From contig CAXIUT010000183.1 in assembly GCA_964035545.1 (NCBI GenBank), positions 558,001 through 622,000 of the forward strand: a stretch of 64,000 nt of DNA. Direction: 5' to 3'. A model generated the notes under the pieces. That model was not told the DNA's origin and made no database searches. It worked only from the letters and a program-made list of their open reading frames with translations. The stretch comes from Bugula neritina (lineage: Eukaryota; Bryozoa; Gymnolaemata; Cheilostomatida; Bugulidae). Of the stretch, positions 45,801 through 60,604 are shown piece after piece (position 1 is the stretch's first letter; each line of letters starts with the position of its first letter). The translations under genes and the position numbers were made by a program.

Positions 45801-47421
45801 ACTTTAACACATTGAAAAATACTGCAACATACTGAAATATACTGTAACACACTGAAATATACTGCAACATACTGAAATACACTGTAACATACTGAAATAA
45901 ACTGCAACATACCAAAATATATGGTAAACTACTGAAATATACTGTAACACATTGAAAAATACTGCATCATACTGAAATATACTGCGACATAATGCAATAT
46001 TCTGTAACATACTGAGATATGCTGTAGCACACTGAAATACACTACAACTCACTGAAACATACTGCAACATACTGAAATACACTGTAACATCCTACAACAT
46101 ACTGAAATACACAGTAACATATTGAAATACACTGCAACACATTGAAATATACTGCAACATACCTAAATATACGGTAATATACTGAAATATACTGTAACAC
46201 ATTGAAAAATACTGCAAGATACTGAAATATACTGTGACACATTGCAATATACTGCAACATACTGAAATATGCTACAGCACACTGAAATACACTGCAACTC
46301 ACTGAAATATACTGCAACATAATGAAATACACTGCAACATTCTACAAGATGCTGAAACACACTGTAACGTATTGAAATACACTGCAACACATTGAAATAT
46401 ACTGCAACATACCTAAATATACGGTAATATACCGAAAAAAAAACTGTGACACTTTGAAAAACAGTGCAACATACTGAAATATACTGCGACACTTTGCAAT
46501 GTACTGTAACATACTGAAATATGCTGTAGCACACTGAAATACACTGCAACTCACTGAAATATACTGCAACATATTGAAATACACTGCAACATCCTACAAC
46601 ATGCTAAAATACACTGTAACATATTGAAATACAGTACAACACATTGAAATATACTGCAACATACCGGAATATATGGTAAAGTACTGAAATATACTGTAAC
46701 ACACTGAAAAATACTGCAACATACTGAAATATACTGCGACACATTGCAATATACTGCAACATACCAAAATATATGGTAAACTATTGAAATACACTGCAAC
46801 ACATTGAAATATACTGCAACATACCTAAATATCCGGTAATATACTGAAATATACTGTAACACATTGCAAAAGACTGCAACATACTGAAATGTACTGCGAC
46901 ACATTGCAATATACTGTAACATACTGAAATATGCTCTAGCACACTGAAATACACTGCAACTCACTGAAATATACTGCAACATACTGAAATACACTGCAAC
47001 ACATTGAAATATACTGCAACCTACAGAAATAGGTGGTAAACTACTGAAATATACTGTAACACATTGAAAAATACTGCAACATACTGAAATATACTGCGAC
47101 ACATTGTAATATACTGTAACATACTGAAACATACTGCAGCACACTGAAATAGACTGCAGCTCACTTAAATATACTGCATTATACTGAAATTCACTGCAGC
47201 ATCCTACAACATGCTGAAATACACTGTAACATATTGAAATACACTGCAACAAACTACAACATATTGAAATACACTGCAACGCATTGAAAGACACTGCAAC
47301 ACATTGAAATATACTGCAATATACCAATATATATGGTAAACTGCTGAAATATACTTTAACACATTGAAAAATACTGCAACATACTGAAATATACTGTAAC
47401 ACATTGAAATATACTGCAACG
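39843..47421. repeat. 7,579-bp tandem duplication, second copy
   Basis: The copy begins in a hybrid decamer. Sequence before the breakpoint (cgtactgaaata) is the type followed elsewhere by cactgctaga (14,970, 21,860, 25,125, 47,420). Here it is followed by cactgctaca, the type at 32,264. This is the junction expected from unequal crossing-over between two aligned decamers within about 17 shared bases. The right end near 47,421 returns to the cactgctaga type and continues into sequence matching 24,900-26,030 at 22,298 bp. Confidence 0.88.
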
Positions 47422-48332
47422 TACTGAAATACACTGCTAGATACTGAAATATACTGCAACATACTACAACAATCTGAAATACACTGTAACATACTGAAAT
47501 ACACTGCAACAAACTACAACATATTGAAATACACTGCAACACATTGAAATATACTGCAGCATACCTAAATATACGGTAATATAAGGAAAAAAAACGGTGA
47601 CAGATTGAAAAATTCCGCAACATACTGAAATAAACTGCAACACACTGAAATACACCGCAAAATACTACAACATACTGAAATACACTGTAACATATTGAAA
47701 TACACTGCAACACTTTGAAATATACTGCAACATACCGAAATATATGGTAAACTACTAAAATATACTGTAACACTTTGAAAAACAGTGCAACATACTGAAA
47801 TATACTGCGACACTTTGCAATGTACTGTAACATACTGAAATATGCTGTAGCACACTGAAATACACTGCAACTCACTGAAATATACTGCAACATATTGAAA
47901 TACACTGCAACATCCTACAACATGCTAAAATACACTGTAACATATTGAAATACAGTACAACACATTGAAATATACTGCAACATACCGGAATATATGGTAA
48001 AGTACTGAAACATACTGTAACACACTGAAAAATACTGCAACATACTGAAATATACTGCGACACATTGCAATATACTGCAACATACCAAAATATATGGTAA
48101 ACTATTGAAATACACTGCAACACATTGAAATATACTGCAACATACCTAAATATCCGGTAATATACTGAAATATACTGTAACACATTGAAAAATACTGCAA
48201 CATACTGAAATACACTGCAACCCACTGAAATACATCGCAAAAAACTACAACATACTGAAATATACTGTAACACACTGAAATATACTGCAACATACTGAAA
48301 TACACTGAAACATACTGAAATAAACTGCAACA

Positions 48333-49490
48333 TACAGAAATAGGTGGTAAACTACTGAAATATACTGTAACACATTGAAAAATACTGCAACATACTGAAA
48401 TATACTGCGACACATTGAAATATACTGCAATATACCAATATATATGGTAAACTGCTGAAATATACTTTAACACAATGAAAAATACTGCAACATACTGAAA
48501 TATACTGTAACACACTGAAATATACTGCAACATACTGAAATACACTGTAACATACTGAAATAAACTGCAACATACCAAAATATATAGTAAACTACTGAAA
48601 TATACTTTAACACATTGAAAAATCCTGCAACATACTAAAATATACTCTAACACACTGCAAGATACTGCAACATACCGAAATACACTGTAACATAGTGAAA
48701 CGCACTGCAACATACTGCATTATACTGACATACACTGGAACATATTGAAATACACTGCAACATCCTACAACATGCTGAAATACGCTGTAACATATTGAAA
48801 TACACTGCAACACATTGAAAAATACTGCTACATACCGAAATATATGGTAAACTATTGAATTATACTGTAACACATTGAAAAATACTGAAACAAACTGAAA
48901 TATACTCTGACACAATGCAAAATACTGTAACATACTGAAATATGCTGTAGCACACTGAAATACACTGCAACTCACTGAAATATACTGCAACATACTGAAA
49001 AACACTGTAACATATTGAGACATACTGCAACATACTGCAACATACTGAAATACACTGTAACATACTGAAATACATTGCAAAATACTGCAACATATTGAAA
49101 TACACTGCAGCATCCTACAACATGCTGAAATACACTGTAACATATTGAAATACACTGCAACACATTGAAATATACTGCAACATACCGCAATATATGGTAA
49201 ACTACTGAAATATACTGTAACACATTGAAAAATACTGCATCATACTGAAATATACTGCGACATAATGCAATATTCTGTAACATACTGAGATATGCTGTAG
49301 CACACTGAAATACACTACAACTCACTGAAACATACTGCAACATACTGAAATACACTGTAACATCCTACAACATACTGAAATACACAGTAACATATTGAAA
49401 TACACTGCAACACATTGAAATATACTGCAACATACCTAAATATACGGTAATATACTGAAAAATACTGTAACACATTGAAAAATACTGCAA
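48333..49490. repeat. 1,158-bp repeated segment, first copy
   Basis: It matches 50,313-51,470 at an exact 1,980-bp offset. I saw one substitution, a at 48,604 against t at 50,584. The left edge lies at tacagaaataggtgg and the right edge where catactg here faces gatactg in the partner. The 822 bp between the copies (49,491-50,312) is other array sequence, related in part to 44,200-44,600 and to 29,100. Confidence 0.9.
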
Positions 49491-50312
49491 CATACTGAAA
49501 TATACTGCGACACATTGCAATATACTGTAACATACTGAAATATGCTCTAGCACACTGAAATACACTGCAACCCACTGAAATATACTGCAACATACGGAAA
49601 TACACTGCAACACATTGAAATACACTGCAACATACCAAAATAAATGGTAAACTACTGAAATATACTTTAACACATTGAAAAATACTGCAACATACTGAAA
49701 TATACTGTAACACACTGAAATATACTGCAACATACTGAAATACACTGTAACATACTGAAATAAACTGCAACATACTGAAGTACACTGCAACATCCTACAA
49801 CATACTGAAATACAATGTAACATATTGAAATACACTGCAACACATTGAAATATACTGCAATGTACCGAATTATATGGCTGACTACTGAAATATACTGTAA
49901 CACACTGAAAAATACTGCAAGATACTGAAATATACTGCGACACATTGCAATATACTGTAACATACTGAAATATGCTACAGCACACTGAAATACACTGCAA
50001 CTCACTGAAATATACTGCAACATATTGAAATACACTGCAACATTCTACAACATGCTGAAACACACTCTAACGTATTGAAATACACTGCAACACATTGAAA
50101 TATACAGCAACATACCGAAATATATGGTAAACTACTGAAATAGACTGTAACACATTGCAAGAGACTGCAACATACTGAAATATACTGCGACACAATGCAA
50201 TATACTGTAACATACTGAAATATGCTCTAGCACACTGAAATACACTGCAACTCACTGAAATATACTGCAACATACTGAAATACACTGCAACACATTGAAA
50301 TATACTGCAACC

Positions 50313-51470
50313 TACAGAAATAGGTGGTAAACTACTGAAATATACTGTAACACATTGAAAAATACTGCAACATACTGAAATATACTGCGACACATTGAAA
50401 TATACTGCAATATACCAATATATATGGTAAACTGCTGAAATATACTTTAACACAATGAAAAATACTGCAACATACTGAAATATACTGTAACACACTGAAA
50501 TATACTGCAACATACTGAAATACACTGTAACATACTGAAATAAACTGCAACATACCAAAATATATAGTAAACTACTGAAATATTCTTTAACACATTGAAA
50601 AATCCTGCAACATACTAAAATATACTCTAACACACTGCAAGATACTGCAACATACCGAAATACACTGTAACATAGTGAAACGCACTGCAACATACTGCAT
50701 TATACTGACATACACTGGAACATATTGAAATACACTGCAACATCCTACAACATGCTGAAATACGCTGTAACATATTGAAATACACTGCAACACATTGAAA
50801 AATACTGCTACATACCGAAATATATGGTAAACTATTGAATTATACTGTAACACATTGAAAAATACTGAAACAAACTGAAATATACTCTGACACAATGCAA
50901 AATACTGTAACATACTGAAATATGCTGTAGCACACTGAAATACACTGCAACTCACTGAAATATACTGCAACATACTGAAAAACACTGTAACATATTGAGA
51001 CATACTGCAACATACTGCAACATACTGAAATACACTGTAACATACTGAAATACATTGCAAAATACTGCAACATATTGAAATACACTGCAGCATCCTACAA
51101 CATGCTGAAATACACTGTAACATATTGAAATACACTGCAACACATTGAAATATACTGCAACATACCGCAATATATGGTAAACTACTGAAATATACTGTAA
51201 CACATTGAAAAATACTGCATCATACTGAAATATACTGCGACATAATGCAATATTCTGTAACATACTGAGATATGCTGTAGCACACTGAAATACACTACAA
51301 CTCACTGAAACATACTGCAACATACTGAAATACACTGTAACATCCTACAACATACTGAAATACACAGTAACATATTGAAATACACTGCAACACATTGAAA
51401 TATACTGCAACATACCTAAATATACGGTAATATACTGAAAAATACTGTAACACATTGAAAAATACTGCAA
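50313..51470. repeat. 1,158-bp repeated segment, second copy
   Basis: See the partner at 48,333-49,490. Near-identity over 1,158 bp points to a recent duplication. The right part overlaps the start of the segment that matches 31,605-34,004, so this copy sits at a mosaic boundary. Confidence 0.9.
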
Positions 51471-53443
51471 GATACTGAAATATACTGTGACACATTGCAA
51501 TATACTATAACATACTGAAATATGCTCAAGCACACTGAAACACACTGCACCTCACTGAAACATACTGCAACATACTGAAATACACTGCAACATCCTACAA
51601 CATACTGAAATACACTGCAACATATTGAAAGACACTGCAAGACAATGAAATATACTGCAACATACTGAAATATACCGTAACACACTAAAATATACTGCAA
51701 CATACTGAAATACACTGCTACATACTGAAATATACTGCAACATACTGCAACATACTGAAATACACTGTAACATACTGAAATACACTGCAACAAACTACAA
51801 CATATTGAAATACACTGCAACACATTGAAATATACTGCAACATACCTAAATATACGGTAATATAGCGGAAAAAAACTGTAACAGATTGACAAATTCTGCA
51901 ACATACTGAAATATACTGCGACACATTGCAATATACTGTAACATACTGAAATATGCTCTAGCACACTGAAATACACTGCAACCCACTGAAATATACTGCA
52001 ACATACGGAAATACACTGCAACACATTGAAATACACTGCAACATACCAAAATAAATGGTAAACTACTGAAATATACTTTAACACATTGAAAAATACTGCA
52101 ACATACTGAAATATACTGTAACACACTGAAATATACTGCAACATACTGAAATACACTGTAACATATTGAAATACACTGCAACAAACTACAACATATTGAA
52201 ATACACTGCAACGCATTGAAAGACACTGCAACACATTGAAATATACTGCAATATACCAATATATATGGTAAACTGCTGAAATATACTTTAACACAATGAA
52301 AAATACTGCAACATACTGAAATATACTGTAACACACTGAAATATACTGCAACATACTGCAACAATCTGAAATACACTGTAACATACTGAAATACACTGCA
52401 ACAAACTACAACATATTGAAATACACTGCAACACATTGAAATATACTACAACATACATAAATATACGGTAATATACCGAAAAAAAAACTGTAACAGATTG
52501 AAAAATTCTGCAACATACTGAAATAAACTGCAACACACTGAAATACACCGCAAAATACTACAACATACTGAAATACACTGTAACATATTGAAATACACTG
52601 CAACACTTTGAAATATACTGCAACATACCGAAATATATGTTAAACTACTAAAATATACTGTAACACTTTGAAAAACAGTGCAACATACTGAAATATACTG
52701 CGACACTTTGCAATGTACTGTAACATACTGAAATATGCTGTAGCACACTGAAATACACTGCAACTCACTGAAATATACTGCAACATATTGAAATACACTG
52801 CAACATCCTACAACATGCTAAAATACACGGTAACATATTGAAATACAGTACAACACGTTGAAATATACTGCAACATACCGGAATATATGGTAAAGTACTG
52901 AAATATACTGTAACACACTGAAAAATACTGCAACATACTGAAATATACTGCGACACATTGCAATATACTGCAACATACCAAAATATATGGTAAACTACTG
53001 AAATATACTTTAACACATTGAAAAATACTGCAACATACTGAAATATACTGTAACACACTGAAATATACTGCAACATACTGAAATACACTGTAACATACTG
53101 AAATAAACTGCAACATACCAAAATATATGGTAAACTACTGAAATATACTTTAACACATTGAAAAATCCTGCGACATACTAAAATATACTGTAACACACTG
53201 CAAGATACTGCAACATACTGAAATACACTGAAACATACTGAAATAAACTGCAACATACCAAAATATATGGTAAACTACTGAAATATACTGTAACACACTG
53301 AAAATTACTGCAACATACTGAAATATACTGTAACACACTGAAATATACTGCAACAAACTGAAATACACTGTAACATATTGAAATAAACTGCAACATACCA
53401 AAATATATGGTGAACTACTGAAATATACTTTAACACATTGAAA
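51044..53443. repeat. 2.4-kb segment duplicated from or with 31,605-34,004
   Basis: Landmarks hold a constant offset of 19,439 bp, including A-run markers 32430/51869 and 33040/52479. Matching ends at 34,004/53,443, where cattgaaata on one side faces cattgaaaaa on the other. On the right it overlaps the block matching 26,190, so the source-like order changes at about 53,300-53,443. Confidence 0.82.
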
Positions 53444-55564
53444 AATACTGCAACATACTAAAATATACCGTAACACACTGCAAGATACTGCAACATACCG
53501 AAATACACTGTAACATACTGAAACACACTGCAACATACTGCATTATACTGACATACACTGGAACATATTGAAATACACTGCAACACAATGAAATATACTG
53601 CAACATACCAAAATATATGGTAAACTACTGAAATATACTTTAACACATTGAAAAATACTGCAACATACTGAAATATACTGTAACACACTGAAATATACTG
53701 CAACATACTGAAATACACTGTAACATACTGAAATAAACTGTAACATACTGAAATACACTGCAACATCCTACAACATACTGAATTACACTGTAACATTGTG
53801 AAATACACTGCAACACATTGAAAAATACTGCAACATACCGAAATATACGGTAAACTATTGAATTATACTGTAACACATTGAAAAATACTGAAACACACTG
53901 AAATATACTCTGACACAATGCAATATACTGTAACATACTGAAATATGCTGTAGCACACTGAAATACACTGCAACTCACTGAAATATACTACAACATACTG
54001 AAAAACACTGTAACATATTGAAACATACTGCAACATACTACAACATATTGAAAGACACTGCAACACATTGAAATATACTGCAACATACCTAAATATCCGG
54101 TAATATACTGAAATATACTGTAACACATTGAAAAATACTACAACATACTGAAACACACTGTAACATATTGAAATACACTGCAACACATTGAAATATACTG
54201 CAACCTATAGAAATATATGGTAAACTACTGAAATATACTGTAACACATTGAAAAATACTGCAACATACTGAAACATACTGCGACACATTGCAATATACAG
54301 TAACATACTGAAACATGCTGTAGCACTCTGAAATAGACTGCAGCTCACTGAAATATACTGCAACATACTGAAATACACTGCTACATACTGAAATATACTG
54401 CAACATACTGCAACATACTGAAATACACTGTAACATACTGAAATACACTGCAACAAACTACAACATATTGAAATACACTGCAACACATTGAAATATACTG
54501 CAACATACCTAAATATACGATAATATACCGAAAAAAAAACTGTAACAAATTGAAAAATTCTGCAACATACTGAAATAAACTGCAACACACTGAAATACAG
54601 CGCAAAATACTACAACATACTGAAATACACTGTAACATATTGAAATACACTGCAACACTTTGAAATATACTGCAACATACCGAAATATATGGTAAACTAC
54701 TAAAATATACTGTAACACTTTGAAAAATAGTGCAACACACTGAAATATACTCTGACACATCGCAATATACTGTAACATACTGAAATATGCTGTAGCACAC
54801 TGAAATACATTGCAACTCACTGAAATATACTGCAACATACTGAAATACACTGTAACATATTGAAAAATACTGCAACATACTGCAACATACTGAAATACAC
54901 TGCAACATATTGAAAGACACTGCAAGACAATGAAATATACTGCAACATACTGAAATATACTGTAACACACTGAAATATACTGCAACATACTGAAATACAC
55001 TGCTACATACTGAAATATACTGCAACATACTGCAACATACTGAAATACACTGTAACATACTGAAATACACTGCAACAAACTACAACATATTGAAATACAC
55101 TGCAACACATTGAAATATACTGCAACATACCTAAATATACGGTAATATACCGAAAAAAAAACTGTAACAGATTGAAAAATTCTGCAACATACTGAAATAA
55201 ACTGCAACACACTGAAATACACCGCAAAATACTACAACATACTGAAATACACTGTAACATATTGAAATACACTGCAACACTTTGAAATATACTGCAACAT
55301 ACCTAAATATACGGTAATATAGCAGAAAAAAACTGTAACAGATTGACAAATTCTGCAACATACTGAAATATACTGCGACACATTGCAATATACTGTAACA
55401 TACTGAAATATGCTCTAGCACACTTAAATACACTGCAACCCACTGAAATATACTGCAACATACGGAAATACACTGCAACACATTGAAATACACTGCAACA
55501 TACCAAAATAAATGGTAAACTACTGAAATATACTTTAACACATTGAAAAACACTGCAACATACT
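53311..55564. repeat. Mosaic segment matching 26,190-29,029
   Basis: 53,311-54,166 matches 26,190-27,045 and 53,994-55,148 matches 27,875-29,029. The two matches overlap by about 172 bp, showing that 1,002 bp present in the 26-kb copy is missing here. Between 55,149 and 55,283 lies an added piece resembling sequence after the A-run marker at 29,645. The switch back occurs in a ctttg decamer at about 55,282-55,290. Confidence 0.75.
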
Positions 55565-58500
55565 GAAATATACTGTAACACACTGAAATATACTGCAACA
55601 TACTGAAATACACTGTAACATATTGAAACACACTGCAACAAACTACAACATATTGAAATACACTGCAACGCATTGAAAGACACTGCAACACATTGAAATA
55701 TACTGCAATATACCAATATATATGGTAAACTGCTGAAATATACTTTAACACATTGAAAAATACTGCAACATACTGAAATATACTGTAACACACTGAAATA
55801 TACTGCAACATACTGCAACAATCTGAAATACACCGTAACATACTGAAATACACTGCAACAAACTACAACATATTGAAATACACTGCAACACATTGAAATA
55901 TACTGCAACATACCTAAATATACGGTAATATACCGAAAAAAAAACTGTAACAGATTGAAAAATTCTGCAACATACTGAAATAAACTGCAACACACTGAAA
56001 TACACCGCAAAATACTACAACATACTGAAATACACTGTAACATATTGAAATACACTGCAACACTTTGAAATATACTGCAACATACCGAAATATATGTTAA
56101 ACTACTAAAATATACTGTAACACTTTGAAAAACAGTGCAACATACTGAAATATACTGCGACACTTTGCAATGTACTGTAACATACTGAAATATGCTGTAG
56201 CACACTGAAATACACTGCAACTCACTGAAATATACTGCAACATATTGAAATACACTGCAACATCCTACAACATGCTAAAATACACGGTAACATATTGAAA
56301 TACAGTACAACACGTTGAAATATACTGCAACATACCGGAATATATGGTAAAGTACTGAAATATACTGTAACACACTGAAAAATACTGCAACATACTGAAA
56401 TATACTGCGACACATTGCAAGATACTGCAACATACCAAAATATATGGTAAACTACTGAAATATACTTTAACACATTGAAAAATACTGCAACATAATGAAA
56501 TATACTGTAACACACTGAAATATACTGCAACATACCGAAATACACTGTAACATACTGAAACACACTGCAACATACTGCATTATACTGACATACACTGGAA
56601 CATATTGAAATACACTGCAACACAATGAAATATACTGCAACATACCAAAATATATGGTAAACTACTGAAATATACTTTAACACATTGAAAAATACTGCAA
56701 CATACTGAAATATACTGTAACACACCGAAATATACTGCAACATACTGAAATACACTGTAACATACTGAAATAAACTGTAACATACTGAAATACACTGCAA
56801 CATCCTACAACATACTGAACTACACTGTAACATTGTGAAATACACTGCAACACATTGAAAAATACTGCAACATACCGAAGTATACGGTAAACTATTGAAT
56901 TATACTGTAACACATTGAAAAATACTGAAACACACTGAAATATACTCTGACACAATGCAATATACTGTAACATACTGAAATATGCTGTAGCACACTGAAA
57001 TACACTGCAACTCACTGAAATATACTACAACATACTGAAAAACACTGTAACATATTGAAACATACTGCAACATACTACAACATATTGAAAGACACTGCAA
57101 CACATTGAAATATACTGCAACATACCTAAATATCCGGTAATATACTGAAATATACTGTAACACATTGAAAAATACTACAACATACTGAAATACACTGTAA
57201 CATACTGAAATACACTGCAACAAACTACAACACATTGAAATACACTGCAACACATTGAAATATACTGCAACATACCTAAATATACGGTAATATACCGAAA
57301 AAAAAACTGTAACAGATTGAAAAATTCTGCAACATACTGAAATAAACGGCAACACACTGAAATACAGCGGAAAATACTACAACATACTGAAATACACTGT
57401 AACATATTGAAATACACTGCAACACTTTGAAATATACTGCAACATACCGAAATATATGGTAAACTACTAAAATATACTGTAACACTTTGAAAAATAGTGC
57501 AACACACTGAAATATACTCTGACACATTGCAATATACTGTAACATACTGAAATATGCTGTAGCACACTGAAATACATTGCAACTCACTGAAATATACTGC
57601 AACATACTGAAATCCACTGTAACATATTGAAAAATACTGCAACATACTACAACATACTGAAATACACTGTAACACATTGAAATATACTACAACATACCTA
57701 AATATCCGGTAATATACTGAAATATACTGTAACACATTGAAAAATACTGCAACATACTGAAATACACTGCAACCCACTGAAATACATCGCAAAATACTAC
57801 AACATACTGAAATACACTGTAACATATTGAAATACACTGCAACATACTGAAATACATTGCAAAATACTGCAACATATTGAAATACACTGCAGCATCCTAC
57901 AACATGCTGAAATACACTGTAACATATTGAAATACACTGCAACACATTGAAATATACTGCAACATACCGCAATATATGGTAAACTACTGAAATATACTGT
58001 AACACATTGAAAAATACTGCATCATACTGAAATATACTGCGACACAATGCAATATTCTGTAACATACTGAGATGTGCTGTAGCACACTGAAATACACTAC
58101 AACTCACTGAAACATACTGCAACATACTGAAATACACTGTAACATCCTACAACATACTGAAATACACAGTAACATATTGAAATACACTGCAACACATTGA
58201 AATATACTGCAACATACCTAAATATACGGTAATATACTGAAAAATACTGTAACACATTGAAAAATACTGCAAGATACTGAAATATACTGTGACACATTGC
58301 AATATACTGTAACATACTGAAATATGCTCAAGCACACTGAAACACACTGCACCTCACTGAAACATACTGCAACATACTGAAATACACTGCAACATCCTAC
58401 AACATACTGAAATACACTGCAACATATTGAAAGACACTGCAAGACAATGAAATATACTGCAACATACTGAAATATACCGTAACACACTGAAATATACTGC

Positions 58501-60604
58501 AACATACTGAAATACACTGCTACATACTGAAATATACTGCAACATACTGCAACATACTGAAATACACTGTAACATACTGAAATACACTGCAACAAACTAC
58601 AACATATTGAAATACACTGCAACACATTGAAATATACTGCAACATACCTAAATATACGGTAATATAGCAGAAAAAAACTGTAACAGATTGACAAATTCTG
58701 CAACATACTGAAATATACTGCGACACATTGCAATATACTGTAACATACGGAAATACACTGCAACACATTGAAATACACTGCAACATACCAAAATAAATGG
58801 TAAACTACTGAAATATACTTTAACACATTGAAAAATACTGCAACATACTGAAATATACTGTAACACACTGAAATATACTGCAACATACTGAAATACACTG
58901 TAACATATTGAAATACACTGCAACAAACTACAACATATTGAAATACACTGCAACGCATTGAAAGACACTGCAACACATTGAAATATACTGCAATATACCA
59001 ATATATATGGTAAACTGCTGAAATATACTTTAACACAATGAAAAATACTGCAACATACTGAAATATACTGTAACACACTGAAATATACTGCAACATACTG
59101 CAACAATCTGAAATACACTGTAACATACTGAAATACACTGCAACAAACTACAACATATTGAAATACACTGCAACACATTGAAATATACTGCAACATACCT
59201 AAATATACGATAATATACCGAAAAAAAAACTGTAACAGATTGAAAAATTCTGCAACATACTGAAATAAACTGCAACACACTGAAATACAGCGCAAAATAC
59301 TACAACATACTGAAATACACTGTAACATATTGAAATACACTGCAACACTTTGAAATATACTGCAACATACCGAAATATATGGTAAACTACTAAAATATAC
59401 TGTAACACTTTGAAAAATAGTGCAACACACTGAAATATACTCTGACACATTGCAATATACTGTAACATACTGAAATATGCTGTAGCACACTGAAATACAT
59501 TGCAACTCACTGAAATATACTGCAACATACTGAAATACACTGTAACATATTGAAAAATACTGCAACATACTGCAACATACTGAAATACACTGCAACATAT
59601 TGAAAGACACTGCAAGACAATGAAATATACTGCAACATACTGAAATATACTGTAACACACTGAAATATACTGCAACATACTGAAATACACTGCTACATAC
59701 TGAAATATACTGCAACATACTGCAACATACTGAAATACACTGTAACATACTGAAATACACTGCAACAAACTACAACATATTGAAATACACTGCAACACAT
59801 TGAAATATACTGCAACATACCTAAATATACGGTAATATAGCGGAAAAAAACTGTAACAGATTGACAAATTCTGCAACATACTGAAATATACTGCGACACA
59901 TTGCAATATACTGTAACATACTGAAATATGCTCTAGCACACTTAAATACACTGCAACCCACTGAAATATACTGCAACATACGGAAATACACTGCAACACA
60001 TTGAAATACACTGCAACATACCAAAATAAATGGTAAACTACTGAAATATACTTTAACACATTGAAAAACACTGCAACATACTGAAATATACTGTAACACA
60101 ATGAAATATACTGCAACATACTGAAATACACTGTAACATATTGAAACACACTGCAACAAACTACAATATATTGAAATACACTGCAACGCATTGAAAGACA
60201 CTGCAACACATTGAAATATACTGCAATATACCAATATATATGGTAAACTGCTGAAATATACTTTAACACATTGAAAAATACTGCAACATACTGAAATATA
60301 CTGTAACACACTGAAATATACTGCAACATACTGCAACAATCTGAAATACACCGTAACATACTGAAATACACTGCAACAAACTACAACATATTGAAATACA
60401 CTGCAACACATTGAAATATACTGCAACATACCTAAATATACGGTAATATACCGAAAAAAAAACTGTAACAGATTGAAAAATTCTGCAACATACTGAAATA
60501 AACTGCAACACACTGAAATACACCGCAAAATACTACAACATACTGAAATACACTGTAACATATTGAAATACACTGCAACACTTTGAAATATACTGCAACA
60601 TACC
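55565..60604. repeat. 5,040-bp tandem duplication, first copy
   Basis: Landmarks recur 5,040 bp later without length change: A-run markers 55936/60976, 57298/62338 and 58671/63711. The last 522 bp (60,083-60,604) resembles the first 522 bp of the next copy, so the crossover aligned two related stretches inside the unit. Compared with 28,993-33,026 this copy lacks 50 bp near 57,670 and 60 bp near 58,742, both whole decamers. Confidence 0.87.

Noticed and set aside
32264-47421. Treating the 7,579-bp duplication as certainly an assembly error
   Set aside because: Scattered single-base differences between the copies and a coherent hybrid junction are consistent with a real duplication. Read evidence is needed to decide, so it is reported with that caveat.
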